Origin: Pseudevernia furfuracea
Lineage: Eukaryota > Ascomycota > Lecanoromycetes > Lecanorales > Parmeliaceae
Direction of reading: 5' to 3'
NCBI GenBank assembly: GCA_022315425.1
Contig: JAIUPT010000014.1
Location: 372,001-436,000, forward strand
DNA length: 64,000 bases
A model generated the notes under the pieces. It searched no databases and was not told where the DNA came from. It saw only the letters and a program-made list of their open reading frames with translations. Made by a program: the position numbers and the translations under genes. Shown here in pieces: positions 1-11,116 of this stretch. The number at the start of each line of letters is the position of its first letter. The first letter of the stretch is position 1.

Positions 1-2567
1 AGGCGCTAGATCGTTGTAGGTCGTTTCTTGCACTCCTTCGTCTGCCGCTTCATCAAAAGCAGCATCTATAATACCTTGACCAGTCTCCCCAGATAGAGTA
101 GCTGCAATCGCTGGGCTTATTTCGTCTTCCTTGAGTAGTCTTGTTGGGACGTGGGTGAAGAGCGTACGATTATTCCAGATGTTGATCCCGACGCTATCCG
201 CGTGGGCAGTAGCTAAGAACTCCCCAGTGTCCGAGAACGCCAACGCTGTACAAAGACTTTCGACTCGGATTGCATTGATGAGATGACCGGTAGGTAGATC
301 CCACACGCGAATGACCGAATCCATCGATGCTGCGATAATCCATCGACCATCGTTCGAAAAGCAGAAGTCGCTGATCTGGCCCAGACAGCCCCAAAGCTCT
401 CTCACAAGCTTCTTAGTCTCTGTATCAACCACTCGAATGGATAAGTCGTCGCAGCTCAAGGCTACAAGATCGTTCGGCCTGTGGTATTGAGATGCTATAA
501 TAGACGTCATGGGAAACCAGTCAATCTCGTTCTGCAGCAAACCTGACTGGAAGTCCCAAAACTTGATCTTTCCGTCCAAGCCACAGCTGATAAGTGTCTT
601 GTTAAGGCCATCGACCATGAGGCCAGTCACAGCTCTCTTGTGCCTGCCCTCGCCCAAAGCATATTTTCGCGTTCCATCCAAGCCAACAGCAGATGCATCA
701 TTGCCGGCAGCGTGGCTCATCTTAAGCTTTCTCGCTTGTCCAGGAGTCAGGGATGATGGAAACTTCTGGCGTTGGATACCAGACTGCAAGTTGAACGAGG
801 ATATGCTTCCGCCAGCTGAACCTACGAGCGCGAAGGTTCCACATGAAGTGACAGCAACGCAGGTTACCTCCATCCCATCACCAGTCTCAAAGGCCCATCT
901 TCCTGCTTTTTTCCTGCCCCAGAACCAAGTCCTTGCATACTTGTCCCCACGATGACCGGTCACGACGCTTTCCCAACCGGTAGCATTACTCTCTGACGCA
1001 TCAGCAGGACCTTTCTTTGATGTTGTATTCGTCCATACAGCACCCCCACCACTAGAAGCACCCATCCCTCCGTCGCGGTTCAATGAGCAAGCCATAGTTA
1101 TGATCTCAGGTGCTTTCAAATCTTCCAATGTTGTAGAGTTCTCATTCTCCAGACTCTTGCCCAAAAGACCAAGTCTTTTTGCTTTCTTCCGAACGTTGCC
1201 CTGGCTGAGCTCAGTGCTTTGCCCATCTCTTCTTAGACTCCATCCCCAAAAACTTTGATCTCTTCCAGTGCTCATGAGCCATTTACCTCCAGTATCTGCG
1301 CCATCAGAGTTCGATGGCACAAAACTGAGCCGTGTGACTGGTGCTGCATGACCACAGCGCGAATGTAGGATGCGAGGTGTTGGTGATAACGAGTTCGCGT
1401 CAAATATCCAGGATTTCAGTGCGTTGTCCAGTCCACTTGTAAGCATTACGGCTTGACCAGGTAGAAACTCTAATCTGTTTATCCCAACCGAATCGCTGCC
1501 ATGAGCCGAAGAGGGTGGATTGTGAGCCCCCCGCAGAACCCCAGTGATACGTCCTCCATCATTGAGATCCCAGAAGGTTATATCCCCATCACCTGTGCCT
1601 GCGGTAGCCATGATACCTTCTTTGCTACCATCGTCTCCTGCGCCCAGTCCATCAGTGCGAAAAGATATTGAGCGAATTGTAGAAGGACGGGATTCATTAC
1701 TGTTAAGACTTAGGACTGCCTTGTCAGTACGGATGTCATGGACAACTACAGATCCATCCGCGCGGGCTATCGCTAAGAGAGAAAGCGCCGGGGTAGGCTC
1801 CAGGGCAGTGACAGCTCCAGACGAAGCACTCGGTGGAAGAATGGTATAGATGAGCTTGCCTGTGCTGAGGTTCCAAATGTCGAGGCTTCCGTCTTGTTTG
1901 CCCACAAAGACCTTGTTCAAATATGTTGGCATGTTGCATATTCCTCCGGAAAGTATGGCTCCTTGACCGGCCTTTCTTGATATTGTAGGAGTGAGGGTAG
2001 TGTAGTGCTCATAGGTCGTGGATTTCCATACTTCGATTCTCGTTGAGCAAGATCCTACTACCCAAGATCCGAAGACTATGAGCTGATTGATGGACTCGGA
2101 CAGGCCAAGTGGTCTCTCCAATTCTCCAACCTTCTTCCCTCTCTTGAAAACCCATACTCCAACATGGCTACCGATTGCTTCTCCACCCCAGGCGGCGAAC
2201 ACACGATCTTTCCAGGCAAGCGTAGCCGTGATATCGCCTGGGGTTTGCGGTCTAGTCAGAAAGATCAGGTTCAAGCCCTTTAAGAGATCGTAGGTGTGTA
2301 GGCATCGTCCCACCGAGGTGGTGACTTGGAAAGTGGTTTTGCCGAGTGGGAGAGAGGTAAAGGGGACCGGAGTGGGGGAGACGAGGCCTATAGTCTGTTT
2401 GCAGCAAATTAGCTATGGTTGCAGAAGTTGTATTGATTCGAAATGCTTGCCCTGAATGGGGCAAAAATCTTGGAGATTGGACGGGCGCTGCGTGTGCTGG
2501 CGTCTGAGAGTTTTCGGCGCTTGGCAGCAGAATTGTGAGGGTCGACATTCTCGAGACCTCGGGACAT
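1..2567 (-). CDS. UTP21: Utp21/WDR36, U3 snoRNP (SSU processome) WD40 protein, 3' partial
   Basis: Runs off the left edge. Coding exons are complement(2451..2567) and complement(1..2394), giving 837 residues before the C-terminus is cut off; yeast Utp21 is about 940. The start is the ATG at 2567 (MSRGLENVDPHNS), followed by KIFAPFRTIGLVSP, the usual Utp21 N-terminus. Many WD40 blades are visible, for example LNLIFLTRPQTPGDITATL, STGRDQSFWGWSL and FSNDGRWIIAASMDSVIRVW. The family works in the nucleolus in the 90S pre-ribosome, in U3-dependent 18S rRNA processing. The C-terminal Utp21-specific domain lies outside the window. The 56-nt intron 2395..2450 has a GC donor (AGG|gcaagc) instead of GT; only this junction restores the conserved FRTIGL reading. 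It is divergent from VIP1 across a 607-bp spacer. Family assignment is secure. Confidence 0.93.
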
Positions 2568-3174
2568 GCTGCAGCTTCACATTCTTTGCAGGATGATTGA
2601 TGGCGACAAGGATTGTTAGTTGTTGTTCGGTAGAGCGCTATGAGATATCATACGGAGTCGAAGCTTTTTTAATAACTACTCTACTAATACTCTAGCATGA
2701 AATATTTTAGCGATGTCATGCATGTTGACGTTTTGTCGCAAAAATAAGATGTTCGACCCCCACTCTTGAACAGGTACAGGGCTGCTTTCAAACAACAAAA
2801 ATCGAAAGACCGGCGGAGAAGAGTGCCACGAAAAAACAAAAAAATAAAAAAACAAAAAAACAAAAACTAAACTTGAGCTCTTGACTCTTGACTCTTGACT
2901 CTTGACTATTGACTTCTTGACTCTTGACTCTTGAGCCTACTTAGTCCACGTGCATGTTGAGGGTTGAAAGGATTGGATTTCGGTTGGGTGATCACTGATG
3001 CCATTCAACCTTTTTGGTGCCGTTGCTTCAATAAACTTTCTGAACATCCGCTCCATCCACCAGATCCATGGATGATGGTGCATGCAGGGCCCTGGACCCA
3101 TTCTCTGCACTGGCTGCGTTTATCAGGGATTGACACATTAATTAACACTTTTAGAACATTTAGCAATTGGGGAA
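2568..3174. other. Divergent intergenic region UTP21/VIP1 with low-complexity DNA
   Basis: No gene is seen. It holds an A-rich tract (about 2831-2868) and directly after it a heptamer tandem array of the type TTGACTC (about 2879-2934). It must contain the promoters of both flanking genes. Confidence 0.7.
2879..2934. repeat. Heptanucleotide tandem repeat (TTGACTC)n
   Basis: About eight copies of TTGACTC, two of them imperfect (TTGACTA, TTGACT), read directly from the sequence. It lies 240 bp upstream of the VIP1 start codon. Confidence 0.9.
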
Positions 3175-6100
3175 ATGGCTCCCTTATCGCCAACAACCAG
3201 AAGGAGCAGCGTTGCTTCAAATAACATCTCCCTTACCGCATCTCTTGGAGCTGACACACAAGAGGAAAGTACGGACACACTGCTGACACCTGCTCCTCCT
3301 GCTCCTGCTCCTCTTCCTCCTTCTTCCCCCAACAACTCTAAACCAGCACCTTCGCTGGCATCTACTGGCCGCATACCTTCTCATTCACTTCTCTCCGCTT
3401 CCAACAATGCTGCTTTACCAAGTCGGAAGAGCCGATTTGCGGATGTGGGTACAATCGGGGGTAATATAGGCAGAGCAAGCATCTCTATGCCCCCACCCGC
3501 AACAAAGCCTTCTTCAATATATAGACCTGCAAACTCTCGTCGTCCTACAATCTTGGCCAGTACCATGGATCCCAGAGAAGGTGACACAGGGTTGGATGGT
3601 ACAATAGAAGAGAGTGTCATGGGTGATTCTGATTTGCTACAAGATCTGGAGAAGACCACGAGTCTACCGGGCTCGCAGGGCGTCCTGGCCTCCGAGCAAC
3701 ACACCCCTTTAGTTCCGTCGGATTCCAACTTAAAGCCTCCCACTTCGTCCCTGAACAAGCCAGGGGACCGCTTATCCTTCTCATCTCTCTACTCTTTAGG
3801 ATCTGCCATCTATGGGGCAGCAGGTCTGTCCAGTGCACCTCAGAGTGCAGCAAGTTCTACCGCTGGTTCAATTAAAAGTGTTGCCTCTGAGCAACCAGTA
3901 CCTACGCCTATTTCTCCTTCTCTGGGGTCAGCGAAGGGAGATGCTATAGCTCTGGCTACGACGGCTACAGACCCTATATCAGTAACTGCCAACTCCCAGC
4001 CACAGCATCAAGGTTCGAAATCTTTGCATTCTAGCACGGATAAACCCGATCGTCGATTGACGATTTTGCCTAGTGCCTGTAAATGTCTTGAAGGAACCAG
4101 CGTCTTGTGCGCCCAATGCTGCTAAGCAACATCTTGACTCCTGGAGCTCAGGTCCGTTGGCAAGACCGCCCGCTCCTCGTCGATCCCGAAGTCGAACACA
4201 ACAGAGACAGCCGAGTGGTAGCACCGTGGCAAGTGGCGCCGCTAGCCCTAGTAACAGTGAGCGATGTAAGTCTACCATCATTTCCCCCAAGATGTTAGCT
4301 ACTAGGGAGATTAAATGACACCGATGACAGCCAAAACTGACACGATTGGACGAGTCGGCGTCTGTGCCCTTGATGTCAAGGCAAGAAGTAAGGCGAGCCG
4401 GAATATCTTGACCCGCCTACAAGCCAATGGAGAACTCGATGTTGTCATCTTCGGAGACAAGGTTATATTAGATGAAGGTAAGTACACCAGAATCAACAAC
4501 GATACTACGACATGAATTAACCTCATCCGCTAGATGTTGAGAATTGGCCAGTATGGTAAGCTTTTCAGTCTCCCTGCTCACGAATCCCTGGTCAAACACA
4601 CTTTGTGCCAGGACATATTGCTTCACATTGTAGAACGCAGCCAAGCTGACGAAGCCTAATAGCGAATTCCTAATCTCATTCTTTTCGGACGGATTTCCGC
4701 TGGATAAGGCTATTGCGTACCACAATCTTCGCAAGCCATTCTCGATTAACGATCTTCCAATGCAGAAGATACTTTGGGATCGCAGAATATGCCTGCGTGT
4801 CTTGGACAGCATGGGTGTACGGACTCCCAAACGAATCGAGATTAACAGAGATGGTGGACCAACACTAGAGTCCACCGAGCTTGCTGAGCATGTCCGTAGT
4901 TTTAGCGGGGTCAAACTGCAAGGTCCTAACGATGGTACTGGAGGCGGCGTGCCAATCACTCAAAAGGTTGAACTGGTCGACGGGGGCGATACCTTACTTG
5001 TGGATGGCGTAACTTTGAAGAAGCCGTTTGTGGAGAAGCCAATCAGCGGCGAGGACCACAACATTCGCATTTACTTTGGCAAAGAACACGAAAGTGGTGG
5101 CGGTGGTAGAAAGCTATTTCGGAAGATAGGTAATAAAAGCTCGGAATGGGATAAGGACCTGATCGTTCCACGTGCTGTTACAGAGATGGACAGCAGCTAT
5201 ATCTACGAGCAGTTTTTACATGTCGACAATGCGGAAGATATCAAAGCCTATACGGTTGGACCCGATTTCTGTCATGCCGAAACGCGAACTTCTCCTGTTG
5301 TTGATGGCCTTGTTCGCCGAAACACCCATGGGAAAGAGATTCGCTACATATGCAATCTGAGCCCAGAGGAACAGCTAATGGCAAAGAAGATTGCGAACGG
5401 CTTCGGTCAGCGAATCTGTGGGTTTGACATGCTCCGAGTCAGTAACAAAAGCTATGTCATTGATGTCAACGGATGGAGCTTCGTCAAAGACAACAACGCT
5501 TACTACGATAAATGTGCGAGCATCTTGAAACAGATGTTTGTAAATGAAAAGCAAAAGCGTGAGGGTATCGCGCCATTGGTGACGCTAATTCCTGAAGACG
5601 TCTCTGAGAAAGGTTCGGCGGACAGGAATCAATCGGAAACAAGCCTACCTAACCGTAAAAACACTGTGGGGACACACCGTTCTGCGCTGAAGAATCTGAT
5701 CAAGTCACCGAGTATGTCTAAGATGAGAGGTTTTCATCACCAAGGCCAGTCCACGCACGGTGCTGCTTCTCCAGATCTCACCCCATCTACAGCGCCACTT
5801 TCATCGCCGCCTACACTCCAGAAGCCTGTCCCAATAAATCTACCAGCCGGCAACGTTGAACCGCTTCCATCCCCAGCCGTATCGGTAGAACAGCCTCTAG
5901 GAACACCTGCTCCGACGTCAACTTCACCAGAGAAAGAGCCAGCCGCCGCTGTTCCCGAGCCATCTGCAAAACATGCCTGGAAGCTTAAAGGAATGGTATC
6001 TGTGATACGGCATGCCGATCGCACACCAAAGCAGAAATTCAAGTTCACCTTTCATACTCAGCCTTTCGTTGAGCTGCTCAGAGGCCATCAAGAGGAGGTC

Positions 6101-8229
6101 CTACTGAAGGGGGAAGCAGCTCTCAATAGTGTCCTAGATGCGGTCAAAGTTGCTCTGAAGCAGGGTGTAGAAGATCCTGGAAAGTTGAATTTGCTAAGGA
6201 CGTCGCTCGCACGCAAAGGGGCGTGGACTGGGACAAAGGTTCAAATCAAGCCCATGTTTCGCAAGAGAAAATCCGAAGAAATCACGAGAATCCGCAGCCG
6301 GATTGAGGAGAGCGATAATCCTGAGGCGATCCTTGCTGCAGAAGGACTTACGGAGGAACCCGAGAGCAGCTTGAAACAAGTGCCACGCTCACCAACGAGA
6401 AGCGACTCAATGACGGAAACGACACTTTCACGATTTTCTGCTGCTGAGAATGACCTAGTCATAGAGAAGTTGCAACTCATCGTCAAATGGGGTGGAGAGC
6501 CAACCCACTCTGCTCGTTATCAATCGCAGGACCTGGGCGAGAACATGAGGAACGACCTTCTCTTGATGAACAAAGAGTCTCTGGACGATGTACGGGTATT
6601 TACAAGTTCCGAAAGGAGAGTCAGTACCAGCGGTACGTGTGCATTAATGCCCCTAATCTCCCTCAGTGCTAACATACGCACAGCGCAAATCTGGGCGGCA
6701 TCTTTCCTGAACAAAAAGGAAGTTTCTGAATCGTCAATCACTGTCCGCAAGGACCTTCTCGATGACTCAAATGCCGCCAAAGATGTCATGGACAAAGTCA
6801 AGAAGAAGCTGAAGCTCTTACTCCGAGAGGGTCACAAGGCGCCGCCTCAGTTTGCATGGCCTTGCAACATGCCGGAGCCGTCTGTCGTGGTACGCAAGGT
6901 TGCAGAACTCATGGTGTTCCATCGAAAAGTGATGCGATACAACTTCAAAAGGCTCAATGGCGGCGCGGTCGCGTCGTTGAGTGCTCTAAACAAAGTTGGA
7001 GAAAGCGGCACGCCCGTACCCACTTCAGGATCTAGTGGCTCTCTTGCTCAGGCTCAAGCAGTAGCAGGGATACAGGCTAGATGGTGCTGCGGTGAAGATC
7101 CGGAGCTCTTCAAAGAGCGGTGGGAGAAGCTGTTCTCTGAATTCTGCGACTCCGAAAAGGTCGATCCCAGCAAGATTTCCGAGCTCTATGATACTATGAA
7201 ATTTGACGCCTTGCACAACCGGCAGTTTCTGGAGTGGGTCTTCACGCCTGATCCAAATATGCCTGATGAAGAATTCACGGAAGAAGAGAAAATTCCAACA
7301 GAAGTCACTTCGGAACCCTCAACCTCCCACAGCTCTCCCAATATCCTTAAACATAAGCGGAAAGGTAGCGGAGGCGAGAAGATGGTCGACCCCCCCACCG
7401 AAAAACCTCCCAATCCCAATCTAGCACATCGCATGGGCTTGCGCCGAAGGTCGGTTATGAATCCTCCGTCACCACAGCCTGAAATAGCGGATGACTCCCA
7501 AGAATCTTACTTCAAGTTGTACAAAGGCACTGGTCAAAGCAAAGCGAAATGGGATGCTCGACTCGAGAAGCTGCGAGAGCTCTATAAACTAGCCAAGGTC
7601 CTTTTTGACTTTGTGTGTCCCCAAGAGTACGGTATCAGTGATGAGGAGAAGTTGGAGATCGGTCTCTTGACTTCTTTACCCTTATTGAAAGAAATCGTCA
7701 ACGACCTGGAAGAAGTGCAGGCTTCGGACGAGGCTAAGTCTTTTGTCTACTTCACTAAAGAATCACACATCTACACCCTTGTCAATTGCATACTCGAAGG
7801 TGGAATCAAAACGAAGATCGAGAGAAACGCAATACCAGAGTTGGATTACCTGTCCCACATAACGTTCGAATTGTACGAGTCCGAGGACAAAGACGCAGAT
7901 ACTTTTACCTACAGCATCCGAATCACGATTACTCCTGGTTGTCATACCTTCGATCCACTAGATGTTCAGCTCGATTCGAAGCATTCGATTGGTTGCGCAC
8001 CAAGGCGAAGCTTGACCACGCACATGGATTGGAAGGAGGTTATTGAGACGTTGCGAGCGAGATTCCACACGTATGACGTTCAAATCCTCATGTGCAAGTT
8101 CCATACTAATCGTAATTCTGCAGGGTGAAATTACCAAAGAGCTTCCTTGCTGTCAATGTCAGCGATAGCCATGCTAGTGATGCGAGCAGAACCGATACTG
8201 ATATGGACGAGTCAGCCACGAACACCTAA
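3175..8229 (+). CDS. VIP1: Inositol hexakisphosphate/diphosphoinositol-pentakisphosphate kinase (PPIP5K/Vip1)
   Basis: Seven exons: 3175..4078, 4152..4265, 4331..4477, 4534..4555, 4663..6632, 6684..8070, 8124..8229. They total 4650 nt, 1549 residues. Residues 1 to about 340 are Ser/Pro-rich and probably disordered. The ATP-grasp kinase domain follows (about 341-690; GRVGVCALDVKARSK, VIFGDKVILDEDVENWPV, INDLPMQKILWDRR, RIEINRDGGP). A second linker leads to the histidine-acid-phosphatase domain with RHADRTPK near residue 845, so the catalytic RH motif is intact. Vip1 adds the 1-beta-phosphate to InsP6/5-InsP7, and its phosphatase half opposes this, tuning phosphate signalling and polarity. Exon 4 is only 22 nt. 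The 51-nt intron 6633..6683 is a multiple of three and open, so an unspliced reading would look continuous; VSTS|AQIWAASF is the conserved join. The first 340 residues are the least certain part. Confidence 0.95.
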
Positions 8230-8797
8230 ATATACTGTACGAGTTATGGGCATTATTCTTCATTGTACATATTAAATAGTTGACAGTATTATATAAGAGC
8301 CTAAGCCAAGTTTCGGCATGCGCAAGCATAAGAGAATGTACCAACAGCCATGATTAGAAGGAATCTCAAATCTCTAGATCCCAATAGGCACCTCCCCAAG
8401 AAAAGATGGCACTTGTAAGCAGAAGGAACCCTCAATGGTCGTCCCTTTGAGGGAAGGGAAGTTAATTTGAGATTTAAATGTCAACTTATTTTGGTTGATA
8501 CCTACAGAATTGTGCCAAAATGGCAAGAAGGAAGGCTCCATGTTTCCCCCCGTAACGATTTACTTAACCCTTCGACTTCCACCCCCGTGAGGGATCGAAA
8601 AATCTTTGGAATCCTCGCCCGCCCAATTCCCCTCTCTCTGCATGACTTTTGCTCGCCCCTCTTACATTAAGCTTAACCAAATGCTCCGTCGTCACTCGAA
8701 CCAAGCGAAGAACGCGACGCTATGGCCTGGATAGAGGTATAGAACATCATTGTAGCAATCCCCGATACTTTCTCGTCCTCATGATGTCGTACCACCG
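8230..8797. other. Convergent intergenic region VIP1/EMC10
   Basis: 3' flanks of two convergent genes. I see no further coding or RNA gene. An ATTAAATAG-type A/T-rich stretch about 40 nt after the VIP1 stop could serve 3' end formation. Confidence 0.5.
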
Positions 8798-9619
8798 TCA
8801 CTTGTCCCCGCCCCCCGCCATAGCCAGTATAGCTACTCCGAGCAGCACCCACCAGTACCTATCACACATCTAGATCAGCAACCGACTTCCCGCAGCAGTA
8901 AAAATCAACCATGCAGAAAAAAGGAAAAGAAACGAAAAAAGGCAAACCACTCACTTCTGCAACAGCGTCTTCTCCACCACCTCCTCCTCCCCCTCCCCCC
9001 CCGCCGTCCCTGCTGCCACCCCCGCCCCCGTGCCAGCACCCGCGGCTCCTGCCCCCTTCCCCTTCGCCGCTTTATCAAACACGACGCTCGGCGCCGGCCG
9101 CGTACTCAGGATGTCGAAATCGCCCCGGCGACCCTCCCCGCTCCCGCCCTTCTTCCTCCTCCCGCCCTTTCCCGCCGCCGGCGCGCCCTGGGGCAGGGAG
9201 GAATGCCAACTCGCCGCCACGACCTCCCCTTTCGTGTCGAGCACGACCCTGAACCGTCCTTTGTACGGCGCGTGGAAGCCGTAGGTCGCCGTGACGCTAC
9301 TTCGGTACCCGTCTCCGCTGGTTTGGCCGTCCAGGTAGACGGCTACGCTGGTCAAGGCGTCCGGGTCGGAGGTGTTGGCGGGGGGGGTGAATGCTTTGAG
9401 GGTTGAGAGGTGCGGGTGGAGGGGGGAGTAGGTTAGGACGGCCAATGGGTGAGGTTTGGAGGGGGTGGGGGTGACGGGGAGGGCGTGGAGTGTTGCTGTG
9501 TGGAGAGATGGCGGGAGGGATGTAGTGGTGGCGGTGGTGGGAGTGGTGGTGGTGGTGGCGGCGGCGAGGCCGATGGGGAGAGCGAGGAGGGAGAGGAGGA
9601 GGGCGGATGGGAAAAGCAT
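8798..9619 (-). CDS. EMC10: ER membrane protein complex subunit 10
   Basis: Two exons, complement(8955..9619) and complement(8798..8858), 241 residues. The start at 9619 is preferred over an upstream in-frame ATG because it gives a clean signal peptide (MLFPSALLLSLLALPIGLAAA). A Thr/Pro-rich stretch follows, then a beta-rich luminal domain (SVAVYLDGQTSGDGYRSS, YGFHAPYKGRFRVVLD). A Gly/Ala-rich tail ends in KTLLQK|YWWVLLGVAILAMAGGG, the C-terminal membrane helix. That helix is on the second exon behind a GTGAGT donor; the KYWWVLL join is what identifies the family. EMC10 is a peripheral-to-luminal EMC subunit assisting insertion and folding of membrane proteins in the ER. The gene is very GC-rich and low-complexity, so GC-rich spurious reading frames occur on the opposite strand. 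Confidence 0.8.
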
Positions 9620-11116
9620 CGTTGGTGGTTTTGGGAGAAGAATGGGGGGAATAGAGGACTTGCGTGGTGTTCGGATGTGTCTGTTTGTGCGCATGGTCGA
9701 CCGTTTGCCCGCTTACTTAGCGTGTCCTCAGAGTGCAAACCTCCTCCTCGGAAGCGGTTACATCACACATGTTGTCTCCATTCTGGCAGCTGTGTACGCA
9801 TCAGATGTTCCAGACCTACACAGGATAATATGGCGTGAGGTCAATGCTTTCGTCAGGGTCAAGGACTGGTAACGCAGAAGACAGACAAGCGAATGAGCTA
9901 CCAGAGGTTTACTCTCTACCTTGTGGACATGGGCAATGACTTACCAAGGAGGAGAACATGGTGCCATTTGAGACACTCTTCTGTGGAAATTATTTCTCTG
10001 GTTGTTCCCAGGCACTCATTCATAACACATTCAACGGCATCATGGAGGATGATAGGACGTGCCCGATTCGATTCATTTTGGGTACTCAACTCTCGCTTTC
10101 CAAATGTGCCGGGAGCAAGTAGAGTACCTACTCAGCCATACGGGTAGATTCCTAGTGCTGTGTACGAGTCAATATGTGCCCTTGCAAGTCCAAAGAAAAG
10201 GTTATATCATGTATCAGAAAAGCGCCTCCAAAGCCGTACCATTCCACAAACATCGATTTCTGCCCTGATCTACCTCGTCACCACGACGCGGCGAGGCGCT
10301 ATACCAATTCGAGGTTTCTGTCCTCCTGACTGTTGAACCCACTACCGAGAATGCTAGGAAAAACAACAGTTTTGAGGACGCTAAGGGTGACGCTAGTGGT
10401 CGTGTTGATATTCTGTGATGGGATGGGATTGAGGATGCTTGATAGATCTTCGCTACCGGCTGATCGGCAAGTACAGAATAGTGGACGCTCGTTCATTAGT
10501 GTCTGTATGCTAACAACCACCTGTATTGTCCTTGAACGATGGTACTTCCCTCACTTTGACGAACGAAGCCTCGCTTAGCAATGTAAATAGCAAGAGTATA
10601 GGCTACGAAGGGAGGACTGCAGAATGTAATGTTTGAGGCCATGGCCGGTTCTTGCATAGTTGAGCATCATAGAGGAAGACTGATTGATGTGACAGCGTGT
10701 TTGGGCACACCATGCTCTTTCGTGACAGTGGCCTTGGCTGCGAGTTGATCAGGCAGCTGCAAGATTTGAACAACATCTGGATTGACCCTGTCCTCGCAAA
10801 GCTCTCCCAGCCTCACGCTTCCCCTTAATCCATAAAACTCAATTATTTTGAGGGAGGTCCACTGGAGATTTTTCATGGCCATTACAATCATAGAAAATAT
10901 CCTAGATAACTGGCATCAGACCCCAAGGCTTCTGCCTCTTGGCTCTTACTGTAGGTGTGATCTCCACTGCAATAGCGGTTGCATTGACTAGGTATTTTGT
11001 CGTCTCAGTGTCCAAACAAAATACATTATCCAGGAATATCATCATCGCTTTTTTTCCATTCCAGGTTCTTCATCCCAAAAAGTGTATTTCCAACCCTCGA
11101 TATCCACAATAATCGC
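9620..11116. other. Intergenic region without recognisable gene
   Basis: About 1.5 kb between EMC10 and the acid trehalase. The only reading frames are short, without family features or conserved splice patterns. It is the upstream flank of EMC10 and the downstream flank of the trehalase gene. Confidence 0.55.

Noticed and set aside
8911..9252. Proline-rich + strand frame over EMC10
   Set aside because: Shadow of the GC-rich, Gly/Ala-rich EMC10 coding strand; no independent support.
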